DNA of 64,000 nt from Achromobacter deleyi (GCF_016127315.1 NZ_CP065997.1:4712001-4776000); one strand, 5' to 3'. Shown: positions 26,456 through 36,579, numbered from the stretch's first letter. Notes: generated by a model from the sequence alone, not told the origin. Numbers and translations are program-made.

Positions 26456-26935
26456 TCACAGGTGCAGCTTGGTCGACGACTTCACTTCGTGCATCGACAG
26501 CGTGCTGAGCAGTTCCTTGACGCCCGGCAGCGTGCGCAGCCGGTTGCGCACGAATTCGGAATAGGCGTCGAAGTCGCGCGCCACGATGTGCAGCAGGTAG
26601 TCGTGCTGGCCGGTGGTGTTGTGGCAGGCCAGCACCTCGGGCATGGCGGCCACGGCGGCCTCGAACGCATGGCAGGTCTTCTCTGTGTGGTTTTCCAGCG
26701 AGATGCTGACGAACGCCACCACTCCCATGCCGAGCGCGCGGCGGTCGAGGATGGCCTGGTAGCCGCGGATGACGCCCGAGCTTTCCAGGCGCTTGAGGCG
26801 CTTCCAGCAGGGCGAGGCCGACAGCGAGACGCGCTCGGCCAGTTCGGCGTTGGAAAGCCGGCCATCTTCTTGAAGGATTTTCATGATTTTCCAATCGATC
26901 GCGTCAAGTTGATGTAACAAGGCAGTCTCTTTCAT
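26456..26935 (-). CDS. Lrp/AsnC-family transcriptional regulator
   Basis: 159 residues from ATG 26935. The N-terminal helix-turn-helix (LDAIDWKIMKILQEDGRLSNAELAERVSLSASPCWKRLKRL) and the C-terminal RAM ligand-binding domain (VVAFVSISLE to LSMHEVKSS) are complete. An in-frame ATG at 26968 has a better ribosome-binding site (AGGA), but it would place the palindrome 26951-26965 inside the gene and lengthen the usual short N-terminus, so 26935 is preferred. In Pseudomonas putida the Lrp-type MdeR activates methionine gamma-lyase; the divergent lyase gene at 27113 suggests the same arrangement. The following porin and ABC genes may also be targets. Confidence 0.85.
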   Translation of the reverse strand: MKETALLHQLDAIDWKIMKILQEDGRLSNAELAERVSLSASPCWKRLKRLESSGVIRGYQAILDRRALGMGVVAFVSISLENHTEKTCHAFEAAVAAMPEVLACHNTTGQHDYLLHIVARDFDAYSEFVRNRLRTLPGVKELLSTLSMHEVKSSTKLHL

Positions 26936-26950
26936 GGTTTCAAGGCTGTA

Positions 26951-26965
26951 GGAAATAATATTTCC
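26951..26965. promoter_or_regulatory. 15-bp palindrome, candidate Lrp-family operator
   Basis: GGAAATA-A-TATTTCC is a perfect palindrome with an AT-rich centre, just upstream of the Lrp-family gene and between it and the divergent lyase gene. Its length and composition fit Lrp/AsnC binding sites, which suggests autoregulation and control of the lyase. Confidence 0.5.
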
Positions 26966-27112
26966 CATTATCCAATTCCTGGAACAGAAATGGAAAGAAT
27001 ATTGTGGCGGGTCAAGCCCATACTCGCTGCATCGCCTGGCCGGCGGCGCTATCGTGTCCGAACCCGTGATACCGCCGTCCGGTAGGCCGCAATTCCCCTT
27101 GAGAGGCACACC

Positions 27113-28399
27113 ATGAGTTATTCCAGCTATCACAAGAAAGACATCTCCGGCCGTCCCCTGCATGCCGAAACCCAGATGATGTCGTACGGTTTCGACCCGT
27201 TCCTGTCCGAAGGCGCGGTCAAGCCGCCGGTGTTCCTCACGTCCACCTTCGCTTTCCGCTCGGCCGAGGACGGCGCCGAGTTCTTCGACCTGGTGTCGGG
27301 CCGCAAGCCGCTGCCGCAGGGCGAGTCGGCCGGGCTGGTGTACAGCCGCTTCAATCATCCCAACCTGGAAATCGTCGAGGACCGCCTGTCGCTGCTGGAC
27401 GGCTCGGAGGACGCCGCGGTGACCTCCAGCGGCATGTCGGCGATCAGCGCGGTGTTCCTGGCGTTCCTGCGGCCCGGCGACCAGCTGGTGCAGTCGGTGC
27501 CGCTGTACGGTGGCACCGAGACCCTGATCGCCAAGATCTTCCCGGAATGGGGCATCGGCTCGCATCCGATCCACGACGGCCTGTCGGCGCAGAGCATGCG
27601 CGACGCGTTGGAAGCGGCCGCGGCCAAGGGGCCCGTGAAGCTGTTCTACGTGGAAACGCCGGCCAATCCGACCAACGCGCTGATCGACTTCCAGGCGGTG
27701 ACGGCCGAGCTGGACGCGTTCGCCGCGCGCCACGGCTACCGCCCGATCTCGGTGTGCGACAACACGCTGCTGGGCCCCATCTTCCAGAAGCCGGCCGAGC
27801 ATGGCGTGGACCTGTGCGTGTATTCGCTGACCAAGTACGTGGGCGGCCACAGCGACCTGGTGGCCGGCGCCGTCACCGGCACCAAGGACCTGATCAAGAA
27901 GGTGCGGGCCATCCGCAGCGCCTTCGGTTCGCAGCTCGATCCGCATTCGTGCTGGATGATCACGCGCTCGATGGAAACCGTGGTGCTGCGCATGAAGCAG
28001 GCGGCGCGCAGCGCCACCCGGGTGGCGCAATGGCTGGCCGGCAACCCGCACGAGAAGGTGCGCATCTACCACCCCGAGATCATCGCCGATGAGGCCTACC
28101 AGGCGGTCTACAAGCGCCAGTGCAGCGGGCCGGGCTCGACCTTCGCGTTCGTGCTGGACGGCGGCCGCGCCAAGGCGTTCCGCTTCATCAACGCGCTGCG
28201 CCTGTTCAAGTCGGCGGTGAGCCTGGGCGGCACCGAATCGCTGGTGTGCCATCCGGCCTCGACCACGCATTCGGGCGTGCCGGCGGCCGAGCGCGACGCG
28301 GCTGGGGTGTCGGAAGGGCTGATCCGCATTTCCATCGGCCTGGAGCACGAGGAAGACCTGATCGCTGACATGGACCAGGCCATGCGCAGCCTGGCATGA
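27113..28399 (+). CDS. PLP-dependent Cys/Met metabolism enzyme (methionine gamma-lyase-like)
   Basis: 428 residues, full length for the Cys/Met gamma-family. The pyridoxal-phosphate lysine lies in VYSLTKYVGGHSD. The phosphate-binding motif is SSGMSAISA, and YSRFNHPNLEIVEDRLSLLDG supplies the family tyrosine and arginine. The C-terminal SLGGTESLVCHPASTTHSG carries the substrate carboxylate-binding segment. It could be a methionine gamma-lyase, a cystathionine gamma-lyase or an O-acylhomoserine sulfhydrylase; the divergent Lrp-type gene favours a catabolic lyase. GAGAGG precedes ATG 27113. Confidence 0.82.
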   Translation: MSYSSYHKKDISGRPLHAETQMMSYGFDPFLSEGAVKPPVFLTSTFAFRSAEDGAEFFDLVSGRKPLPQGESAGLVYSRFNHPNLEIVEDRLSLLDGSEDAAVTSSGMSAISAVFLAFLRPGDQLVQSVPLYGGTETLIAKIFPEWGIGSHPIHDGLSAQSMRDALEAAAAKGPVKLFYVETPANPTNALIDFQAVTAELDAFAARHGYRPISVCDNTLLGPIFQKPAEHGVDLCVYSLTKYVGGHSDLVAGAVTGTKDLIKKVRAIRSAFGSQLDPHSCWMITRSMETVVLRMKQAARSATRVAQWLAGNPHEKVRIYHPEIIADEAYQAVYKRQCSGPGSTFAFVLDGGRAKAFRFINALRLFKSAVSLGGTESLVCHPASTTHSGVPAAERDAAGVSEGLIRISIGLEHEEDLIADMDQAMRSLA

Positions 28400-28451
28400 G
28401 GCGGCGTTGACGCCGGCTTGAGTCGGGTTTGGGGTGGATCTGGGACGAGCC

Positions 28452-29096
28452 TCAGCCCGCCTCGGGCGGCCAGTCGACGCGGGCCGGCGCCAGCGTTTGG
28501 CGCAATGCGCGCAGGTCGTCGGGCGTGTCCAGGTCGGTCACGTAGGCGCGGTTGCCGCTGTCGAACGTGGCATGGCGGCCGTCCTGCGAGGCCAGCCATT
28601 GGCGCAGGCCGGCGCCGGGCGGCAGCAGGTTGGCCGAGCGCACCGCGGCGGCTGACAACAGCAATGGATGGCCCGGCGCGCCGTCGACGCGCGGGCGCAG
28701 GCTGTCCGTGCCGGGCGCGCAGGCGTGCCATTGCGCCAGCAGGTCGGCGAGGGCGCGACCATCGAGCAGCGGCAGGTCGGCCAGCACCAGCAGCAGGTCG
28801 TGCCCGGGATGGACGCGCGCGTGTTCGTGCAGGGCCAGGCGCTGGGAATCGGCCAGCGTGGCGTCCGGCCGCGCATGCGGAAGCGGCTCGATCGCGGCGC
28901 GTTGCGCCAGCGGCGCCAGGCGGTCGGCATACGGGCCGATGACGGCGCGGATGGGCGCGACGCCCGCGTCGCGCAAGCCCTGGGCCAGTCGTTCAAGCAG
29001 GCTCACGCCATCGATGCGCAGCGCCGGCTTGGCGCGTCCGCCCAGGCGCGTTCCGTGCCCGGCGGCGAGGATGATGGCGGCGATGGGGGCGGGCAT
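28452..29096 (-). CDS. MobA-like / molybdenum cofactor cytidylyltransferase
   Basis: 214 residues. The N-terminal nucleotide-binding motif LAAGHGTRLGGRAKPAL, together with DLLLVLADLPLLDG, matches the MocA/MobA nucleotidyltransferases. MocA makes the cytosine dinucleotide form of the molybdenum cofactor used by xanthine-oxidase-type hydroxylases. It is the last gene in the left nic arm, 7 bases after xdhC, which fits a role in maturing nicotinate dehydrogenase. The lysine after GRAK is conserved as expected. Related sugar or MPT guanylyltransferases look similar, so CTP specificity is inferred from context. Confidence 0.8.
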   Translation of the reverse strand: MPAPIAAIILAAGHGTRLGGRAKPALRIDGVSLLERLAQGLRDAGVAPIRAVIGPYADRLAPLAQRAAIEPLPHARPDATLADSQRLALHEHARVHPGHDLLLVLADLPLLDGRALADLLAQWHACAPGTDSLRPRVDGAPGHPLLLSAAAVRSANLLPPGAGLRQWLASQDGRHATFDSGNRAYVTDLDTPDDLRALRQTLAPARVDWPPEAG

Positions 29097-29103
29097 GGCG
29101 GAA

Positions 29104-30138
29104 TCAGAGAGGGCAGGCGCTGGCCAGCTGGACGCTGTCCCGCGGGATGCCGTCGCGCGCCTTGCCGGCGGCCACGCTTGCCAGCGCGTCGGGCGCCACG
29201 CCGTTCTTGGCGGCGACGATCTCGGCCATGATCGACAGGGCGATTTCGGCGGGCGTCTTGCTGCCGATGTAGACGCCGGCGGGGCCGCGCAGCCGCCGCA
29301 GGTCGGCGTCGGTCAGGTCGAAATGCTCGCGCAGCCGGGCGCGGCGCGTGTCGCTGTTGCGGCGCGATCCGATCGCGCCCACATAGAACGCTTGCGACTG
29401 CAGGGCATCGATCAGCGCCAGGTCATCGAGCTTGGGATCGTGGCTGAGCGCGATGATGGCGGTGCGGCGGTCGGGCCGCAGGCGCAGGATCAGGTCGTCG
29501 GGCATCTCGCGGCTGTGCACCGCGCCCGGCATCGTCCAGGCCGGCGACTGGGTGTCGCGCGGATCGCAGACGATGACCTCGAAGCCCAGCGTCAGCGCGA
29601 TCTGGCACAGATAGCCGGTGGTGTCGCCCGCGCCGATCACGATCAGCCGCACCGACGGGCCGAAATGCGAGGTGAAGGTAGTGGCCGTCAGGCGCGGCAG
29701 GCCGTCGGCGGGGCCGGGCCGCAGGCTGACGGCGCCGGTGGCCAGGTCCAGCTCGCGCTCGATGCAATCGCGGCGCAGGCAGTGGTCGCGCAACGCGGGC
29801 AACTGGCTGGCGGGGCGGATGGCTTCCATCACCAGTTCCAGGGTGCCGCCGCAGGGCAGGCCGAACTGGCGCGCCTGGTCCGCGTGCACGCCATAGCGCA
29901 GGACCTCGGGCCGCGTAGTCGACGCCGCGCCGGCGCGCACGCGGGCGACCAGGTCGTCCTCGATGCAGCCGCCGGACACCGATCCGGCGACGTCGCCGTG
30001 GGCGTTCAGGGCCATCAGCGCGCCCGGCGGCCGCGGCGACGAGCCCCAGGTGCGCGCCACCGTGACGAGCCACGCGGGCACGCCGTCGCGCTGCCATTGC
30101 GCGGCCTGTTGCAGGACCAGGGTGTCGATATCAATCAT
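29104..30138 (-). CDS. XdhC-type molybdenum hydroxylase maturation factor
   Basis: 344 residues. The N-terminal domain has GSSPRPPGALMALNAHGDVAGSVSGGCIEDDLV, the XdhC/CoxF signature with its conserved Cys. The C-terminal Rossmann domain has LIVIGAGDTTGYLCQIA and the end motif GLxIGSKTPAEIALSIMAEIVA (here VYIGSKTPAEIA). XdhC proteins bind sulfurated molybdenum cofactor and insert it into xanthine-dehydrogenase-family enzymes. The start overlaps the stop of the molybdopterin subunit gene by 8 bases, so it most likely matures that subunit. Confidence 0.88.
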   Translation of the reverse strand: MIDIDTLVLQQAAQWQRDGVPAWLVTVARTWGSSPRPPGALMALNAHGDVAGSVSGGCIEDDLVARVRAGAASTTRPEVLRYGVHADQARQFGLPCGGTLELVMEAIRPASQLPALRDHCLRRDCIERELDLATGAVSLRPGPADGLPRLTATTFTSHFGPSVRLIVIGAGDTTGYLCQIALTLGFEVIVCDPRDTQSPAWTMPGAVHSREMPDDLILRLRPDRRTAIIALSHDPKLDDLALIDALQSQAFYVGAIGSRRNSDTRRARLREHFDLTDADLRRLRGPAGVYIGSKTPAEIALSIMAEIVAAKNGVAPDALASVAAGKARDGIPRDSVQLASACPL

Positions 30139-32434
30139 GCGGATCTCGGGGGCGGTCAGGGCGGGCGAGGACGGCGCGCACCACGTCGGGCGTGAAGGGC
30201 GCCTCGTAGAAGCGCCTGCCGGTGGCGTCGAACAGGGCGTTGGCGATGGCCGCGGGCCCGGGAATCGAGGCGGACTCGCCGGCGCCCATCGGCGGTTCGT
30301 CCTGGCGCGGCATCAGCAGCACGTCGATGGGCGGCAGGTCCTTGAAGCCGATGATGGGGTAGCCGCCCCATTCGCGGCTGGCGACGCCGGCCGCATCGAA
30401 CCGCACGCGCTCGAGCAGGCAGCGGCTCAGGGTCTGGTTGATGTTGCCATGGATCTGGTGGCGCACGCCATCGGGGTTGACGATCATGCCGGTGTCCTGG
30501 CCGACCACCACGCGCGTGATGGCGATGCGTCCACTGGTCGGGTCCACGCTCAGGTCGATGACCCAGGCCGCCCAGGCGGCGCCGAAGCCGGGGAACTTGC
30601 TGTGCACGTAGCGCGCGTAGGCCACGCCGCGTCCGCGCAGGCGGCCGTCGGCATCGGGCGCGCCGCGGCTGCCGGGTGGCCGTTCATGCCAGCCGGAGCG
30701 CGCCGCGGTCGCTTCCAGCAGCGCGATGGCGCGCGCATCGTCCAGGTGCCTGAGCCGGAACGCGACGGGATCGGCGCCGGCCGCCTCGGCCAGCTCATCG
30801 ACCATGCAGTCGTGCGCGAACGAGCTGGGCAGCGCCGAGACGCCGCGCAGCCACGACGCGCGCACCAGCGGCGCGGTGTCGTGGCAGACGATGCGGCGGC
30901 TGGCATAGCGGTACGGCGGCACCGAGGTGCGGTCGCCCATCTCCAGCACGCGCGGCTCGCCGGACACGCCGCCGGTCAGCAGCAGCGCCAGCAGCGGCGC
31001 GTCGTTGGACGGATAGCGCACCTCGAAGTCATAGGCCAGCAGGTTGCCGTCGGCATCCAGCGCCGCGGCCACGTCCATCAGCTGGCCGGTGCCCTTGGGT
31101 TCCCATTGGTGTTCCTGGTCGCGCATCAGCTGCACCCGCACCGGCGCGCCGACGGCGGCCGACAGCAGCGCTGCGTCGGCGCAGACGTCGTCGGCGCAGT
31201 TGCGGCCATAGCAGCCGGCGGCCTCCATGCGGACGATGTCGATGCGGTCTTCGCCCAGCTTGAGCAGGCGGTCCAGGTCGGCGCGCAGCATGTGCGGATT
31301 CTGGGTGCCGGCCCAGACGGTGAGGCGGCCGTCGCGATGATCGGCCACCGCGCAGGACGGTCCGATCGAGGCGTGCATCTGGTAGGGCCAGACGTAGGCG
31401 CGGCGCAGGTGCACGGGGGCGGCCGCACAGGCGGCCTCGACGTCGCCTTCCTCCAGCAGCAGGCGGCGGCGCGCGGGGTTGGCGCGGATGGCGCTGGCCA
31501 GGTCGTCGAGCGCGGGCGCGGGCGGCACCGGCTTCCAGCGCACCTTGAGCGCGCGCATGGCGGCTTCGGCCTGTTCCTCGCGGTCGGCCACCACGCCGAT
31601 GAAATCGCCTTGCACCACTACCTGGACCCGGCCCGGCAGGTGCGCGACGGAGTCGGCGTCGACGTCGATCAGGCAGTGGCCGATGAAGTCGCCGGCGTCG
31701 CGGCCGGGGTGCGGCGGGCGCACCACGCGGCCATGGCGCATGCCGGGCACGCGCACGTCGTGCACGAAGCTCAGTTCGCCGGTGGCCTTGGCGGGAATGT
31801 CCACGCGCGCCACGGCGCGGCCCACCACGGTGTAGTCGCCCGGTGGCTTGAGCCGGACCTGGCTGTCGTCGCCGGCCAGGTCCAGCCGGGTGTGCTGGTC
31901 CCGCACCAATTGGCCGTAGTGCAGCGCGCGTTCGTCGGCCGTATCGACCGGCCGCACGATGCCGTCGCGCAAGCGCAGCGTGTCGGGCGCCACGTTCCAT
32001 TGCCGCGCGGCCCGCGCCAGCAGCTGCTCGCGCGCCTGGGCCGCGGCGCGGCGCAAGGGCGCGGCCGAGATCTGGATGCTGGCGCTGGCGATGGTGGGGC
32101 CCTGGTTGGGAGTGGCGTTGGTATGGCCCAGCACCATCTCCAGCCGCGCCATCGGCACGTACAGTTCCTCGGCCACGATCTGCGCCAGCGCGGTGCGGAT
32201 GCCGGTGCCGAGGTCGACGTGGCCATTGAAGGCCAGCGCGCGCCAGCCGCCTGGCGCGGCGTCATCGGCCAGCACCGCCACGAAGATCTCGGGCGTGTCC
32301 TGGATGTAATCCGAGACCACGCCCGGCTGCCCGGGCGCCGGGCGCGGCGGCGCGGTCGGCGCGCGCACGACCAGCAGCGCGCCGGGGTGGGTCAGCAGCG
32401 CGTCGTGCTGCGCGCGGGGATGGGGCAGGTTCAT
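30131..32434 (-). CDS. Molybdopterin-binding subunit, nicotinate dehydrogenase type (NicB-like)
   Basis: 767 residues from ATG 32434; an open frame continuing to 33463 overlaps other genes. The sequence is typical of the aerobic aldehyde-oxidase/xanthine-dehydrogenase large subunit, of the isoquinoline-oxidoreductase/NicB kind. It includes GHTNATPNQGPTIASASIQ, MHASIGPSCAVAD, AAGCYGRNCADDVCADAALLS and, near the end, PMGAGESASIPGPAAIANAL. E720 in GAGE is the expected catalytic base. It has no haem motif and no signal peptide. It probably binds the cofactor and hydroxylates nicotinate at C6, with electrons passing through NicA and the NicB cytochrome. In P. putida this domain is part of one NicB polypeptide; here it is a separate gene. 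Confidence 0.85.
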   Translation of the reverse strand: MNLPHPRAQHDALLTHPGALLVVRAPTAPPRPAPGQPGVVSDYIQDTPEIFVAVLADDAAPGGWRALAFNGHVDLGTGIRTALAQIVAEELYVPMARLEMVLGHTNATPNQGPTIASASIQISAAPLRRAAAQAREQLLARAARQWNVAPDTLRLRDGIVRPVDTADERALHYGQLVRDQHTRLDLAGDDSQVRLKPPGDYTVVGRAVARVDIPAKATGELSFVHDVRVPGMRHGRVVRPPHPGRDAGDFIGHCLIDVDADSVAHLPGRVQVVVQGDFIGVVADREEQAEAAMRALKVRWKPVPPAPALDDLASAIRANPARRRLLLEEGDVEAACAAAPVHLRRAYVWPYQMHASIGPSCAVADHRDGRLTVWAGTQNPHMLRADLDRLLKLGEDRIDIVRMEAAGCYGRNCADDVCADAALLSAAVGAPVRVQLMRDQEHQWEPKGTGQLMDVAAALDADGNLLAYDFEVRYPSNDAPLLALLLTGGVSGEPRVLEMGDRTSVPPYRYASRRIVCHDTAPLVRASWLRGVSALPSSFAHDCMVDELAEAAGADPVAFRLRHLDDARAIALLEATAARSGWHERPPGSRGAPDADGRLRGRGVAYARYVHSKFPGFGAAWAAWVIDLSVDPTSGRIAITRVVVGQDTGMIVNPDGVRHQIHGNINQTLSRCLLERVRFDAAGVASREWGGYPIIGFKDLPPIDVLLMPRQDEPPMGAGESASIPGPAAIANALFDATGRRFYEAPFTPDVVRAVLARPDRPRDPHD

Positions 32435-32463
32435 GGGCGAAGGCGATCGGGGCCGATCAACGA

Positions 32464-33114
32464 TTATGCCGCCAGCGCGCCGATGTCGGCCAGGGCCTGG
32501 TCCAGCGGCATGACGGCGGCGTATTTCTGCGCCATGTCGAACAGGTTGGCCTCGTGCGGCCCCAGCGCGCGGTCGCCGCAGCAGTCGGACACCACCAGCG
32601 GCCGGAAGCCGGCCTGCATGGCGTCGACCACGCTGGCGCGCACGCAGCCGCTGGTGACGCAGCCGGCCACCACCAGCGTCTGCACGCCGCGCTGCGCCAG
32701 CCACGGCGCCAGCATGGTGCCGTAGAACGCCGACGGCGTGCTCTTGCGCACCACGTACTCGCCGGGCGCGGGCGCCAGCTGCGGCACGATGGCGCTGTTG
32801 TGGCTGTCTTCCTTGAGCGTCAGCATGCCCGGCACCTTCAGGCAGAAGATGTTGCTGTCGGCGTCGTCGTCCGAGAACACGATGCGGCTGTGCGCCACCG
32901 GCCAGCCCTGTTCGCGCGCGTGGGCCAGCAGCGAGCGAGTGCGTTCGATGGCCGGCGGGATGTTGCCGCCGCCGAACACGGCGGGGTCGGCGAAACCGTT
33001 GACGAAGTCGATGATCAGCAAGCCGAAGGGCGCCTTGAGCGGCAGCGGCGTGCCGAAGCCCTGGCGGGCGTAGGCCGAGATGTCGCCGGCGGGCGGGGTC
33101 GGGGTGGCGGTCAT
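32464..33114 (-). CDS. nicF: NicF, maleamate amidohydrolase
   Basis: 216 residues from ATG 33114. It belongs to the cysteine hydrolase (isochorismatase) family: catalytic D36 in LIIDFVNGF, K124 in VVRKSTPSAF and nucleophile C157 in VTSGCVRASVVDAM. The family members include N-carbamoylsarcosine amidase and nicotinamidase; the position between nicX and the NicB-like gene identifies it as the enzyme converting maleamate to maleate and ammonia. The start overlaps the nicX stop in ATGA (33114-33111). Confidence 0.9.
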   Translation of the reverse strand: MTATPTPPAGDISAYARQGFGTPLPLKAPFGLLIIDFVNGFADPAVFGGGNIPPAIERTRSLLAHAREQGWPVAHSRIVFSDDDADSNIFCLKVPGMLTLKEDSHNSAIVPQLAPAPGEYVVRKSTPSAFYGTMLAPWLAQRGVQTLVVAGCVTSGCVRASVVDAMQAGFRPLVVSDCCGDRALGPHEANLFDMAQKYAAVMPLDQALADIGALAA

Positions 33115-34184
33115 GCGAGCTCCTTGCGGCGGGCGGCGCGGGCCAGCCCGGGTTCGTCCTGCACCACGCCGTCGATGACGACGGCGCTTTCGTCGAGCAT
33201 GACCGTGCAATGGCGCATCGGGATGTCGATGTGGCAGGCGGTGGTGCGTTGGCCGCCGGCCTCGTTGTTGGGGCCCATGGACCACAGGAAGTTGCCCTCG
33301 AAGGCGCGCGCGTCCATGCCGATGTGGGTTTCCTTGCCGTAGTGGCCCAGCATCGACCAGTGGGCGCGCGGCTGCAGGCCCCAGCCGATGTGCGAGACGG
33401 CGTAGGCCTCGGGGTCTTCATACGACGCCATGTAGTCGCGCAGCACCTCGGCCTGCAGGCCACCCTGGATGCGGGTGACGTAGCCGTGTTCGACGGTCAG
33501 CGTGATCGGGTCGGTCACGTAGTCCTTCATCGGCAGCAGGATGTCGCCGCGGTCCAGCACCACCTGGCCGTTGCTGTGGCCTTCGTCGGGCCAGGTCAGC
33601 ACGAAGCCGCTGGGCCAGTGGTCCCAGCGCCCCGGCTCGTCGACGAAGCCGTATTCGGAAATCGCCGGAAAACTGCCCAGCCGGCATTGCAGGTCGGTGC
33701 CGGCCGGGGAGGTGATGCGCATCTGGCGCGCCTCGGCGATCCGCGCGGCGGCCGCGCGCACGCGGGCGCGGTCGGCCTCGGTCGGCACCAGGCGGCACAG
33801 GATCTCGGGCGGCTCGACCGCCAGCAGGATCTTGGTGCCGCCCTGCAGGATCTCGTGCTGCTCGGGCGAGAACAGCAGCGTCATCAGGTCCAGCACCAGG
33901 TCGCTGGCCTTGAGCGCGGCGATGGCGGCGGGGTTGCCGGTCAGCGGCGTGGTGCCCAGGTAGGCCAGCGAATCGCGGCTGAGGGACTTCTCGCCGTTGA
34001 CCGGCGGCAGGTCCAGGCGGTTGACGCGCGCGCCCATATCGCCGGCGGCGGCGATGGCGCAGCGCAGCGTCTGCGGATGGGTGTCGGCGCCGGTGAGCAC
34101 GGTCACGGTCTGGCCGGCTTCGAGGCGGGAAAGCGTGAGCACCTGTTTCCAGGCGCGGATCAGGTCGATGTCGCTGACGGGCAT
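33111..34184 (-). CDS. nicX: NicX, 2,5-dihydroxypyridine 5,6-dioxygenase
   Basis: 357 residues from ATG 34184. It opens the pyridine ring of 2,5-dihydroxypyridine to N-formylmaleamate with Fe(II) and O2. The sequence has the leucyl-aminopeptidase-like fold of the family; the iron-binding residues of characterised NicX (two His and one Asp in the C-terminal half) are matched by H in AVSHIGWG or RAHWSM and by the CHIDIP motif. The length is as expected (~350). It is coupled to nicF and lies 38 bases after nicD, in the leftward nic arm. Confidence 0.92.
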   Translation of the reverse strand: MPVSDIDLIRAWKQVLTLSRLEAGQTVTVLTGADTHPQTLRCAIAAAGDMGARVNRLDLPPVNGEKSLSRDSLAYLGTTPLTGNPAAIAALKASDLVLDLMTLLFSPEQHEILQGGTKILLAVEPPEILCRLVPTEADRARVRAAAARIAEARQMRITSPAGTDLQCRLGSFPAISEYGFVDEPGRWDHWPSGFVLTWPDEGHSNGQVVLDRGDILLPMKDYVTDPITLTVEHGYVTRIQGGLQAEVLRDYMASYEDPEAYAVSHIGWGLQPRAHWSMLGHYGKETHIGMDARAFEGNFLWSMGPNNEAGGQRTTACHIDIPMRHCTVMLDESAVVIDGVVQDEPGLARAARRKELA

Positions 34185-34222
34185 GGCGGACTCCTGTGGC
34201 GTAAGGGAAGGCGGACGGGCGT

Positions 34223-35062
34223 TCAGCCGCGCGGTTCGAGGAAGTCGCCCAGCGCTTCGTGGAAGCCGGCCTCGTTGTCCCACGGGATCATGTGGCCGGC
34301 GGCGGGCACCCGCCGGTGCAGGGTGTCGGGCGCCAGGCCCTGCCATTCGGCGACGTCGTCGTCGCCGACCACGCCGCCGTTCTCGGCGGTCATGAGCAGC
34401 TGCGGCACGAGCACGCGCGGCAGGTCGGCGTGGATGTCGTCGCGGCCGAAGTCCTCGAAGCTGCGCACGATGGCGGGCTCGTGGCAGGTGTGCAGCCATT
34501 GCGCGCGCAGGCGGCGCTGTTCCTCGGTCCAGGTCGGGCAGAACGCGCGCATGGCCTCGGCGTCCATGCCGTGCGTGGCCTGGCGGATCGAATCGACGTA
34601 CCAGGCCAGCTTGGCGGGGTAGGGGCGGCGGCCCGGGCCCGGGCCCGAGACGGGCGGGTCGACGATGACCAGCCGCGTCAGGCCGGCCGGCTGGCTGCGC
34701 GCCGCGCGCACCGCGATGCGGCCGCCCATGGAATGGCCCATCAGCGCATAGCGTTCCAGGCCCAGCGCCTCGGCCAGGGCCAGCACGTCGGCGGCCTGCG
34801 CGTCCAGGCCGTAGTCCAGCTCGGGATCGGCGCTCGACAGGCCACGGCCGCGCACGTCCAGCACGTAGGTGTCGTAGCGCTGGCCCAGGCGTTCGGCGAC
34901 GAAGCCCCAGGTCACGGCGGGGCTGGTGATGCCGGGGATCAGGATGAGCGCGTCGCGTTCGGCGCGCGCGCCCTCGGCGCCGCCATAGCGCAGGTAGTGC
35001 TGGCGGATGCCGTTGGCGTGGATGTTGGCGCCGTACAGGAAGGTGCTGGATGGTTGGCTCAT
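34223..35062 (-). CDS. nicD: NicD, N-formylmaleamate deformylase
   Basis: 279 residues from ATG 35062. It is an alpha/beta-hydrolase with nucleophile S111 in MGHSMGG, acid D135 in VIVDPPVSG and base H257 in PAAGHMIPWD, the triad of NicD. It hydrolyses N-formylmaleamate to maleamate and formate. It is first in the leftward nic arm and divergent from nicC; the 315-base gap between them holds the shared control region. Confidence 0.92.
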   Translation of the reverse strand: MSQPSSTFLYGANIHANGIRQHYLRYGGAEGARAERDALILIPGITSPAVTWGFVAERLGQRYDTYVLDVRGRGLSSADPELDYGLDAQAADVLALAEALGLERYALMGHSMGGRIAVRAARSQPAGLTRLVIVDPPVSGPGPGRRPYPAKLAWYVDSIRQATHGMDAEAMRAFCPTWTEEQRRLRAQWLHTCHEPAIVRSFEDFGRDDIHADLPRVLVPQLLMTAENGGVVGDDDVAEWQGLAPDTLHRRVPAAGHMIPWDNEAGFHEALGDFLEPRG

Positions 35063-35266
35063 GCCGTGCTCCGGGGTAAGTCGATGGCGGGACGGAATCC
35101 GGGCGGAGTCGCGGTGACCGCGCGCTGGGGAAATCACGCGTATGGCCTCGGAACCTGGATCCGTCTTAGGGTTTTCGATAAATTAAAAAAACAGTGTAGA
35201 CGCTCTATTCTTGCAAACAGCGAGGTGAATCGCAAAGCCGATGTTCATAGTGGTTTTTACCTATAT

Positions 35267-35282
35267 GTGCATAAAAATGCAC
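35267..35282. promoter_or_regulatory. Inverted repeat, candidate NicR operator
   Basis: GTGCAT-AAAA-ATGCAC is a perfect 6-bp inverted repeat in the nicC/nicD control region, about 96 bases before the nicC start. Its symmetry suits a MarR-type dimer such as the NicR homologue at 41575-42042. The assignment to NicR is inference. Confidence 0.45.
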
Positions 35283-35351
35283 TGTTTTGGACGTCGGCAT
35301 GCTGTTTCGGATCCACGATGGTGCGAATTTCCATCTGGAAAAAATAGAGTG

Positions 35352-35359
35352 TATGCATA
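35352..35359. promoter_or_regulatory. TATGCATA palindrome near the nicC ribosome-binding site
   Basis: This 8-bp palindrome shares the ATGCA core with the repeat at 35267-35282 and lies 18 bases upstream of the nicC start, where a bound repressor could block transcription. Confidence 0.3.
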
Positions 35360-35368
35360 GAAAAGTAG

Positions 35369-36535
<1,167 letters not shown>

Positions 36536-36579
36536 CGCGCCCGCCGTCCTTCATCCACCGGACCTTCGCCACGCACACC

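Noticed and set aside
28402-28415. CGGCGT-TG-ACGCCG hairpin between convergent genes
   Set aside because: Only 6 bp with a 2-base loop and no T-run; too weak to call a terminator.
32435-33463. N-terminal extension of the molybdopterin subunit frame
   Set aside because: The extension lies over nicF and nicX in another frame and has no similarity; ATG 32434 begins the recognisable domain.
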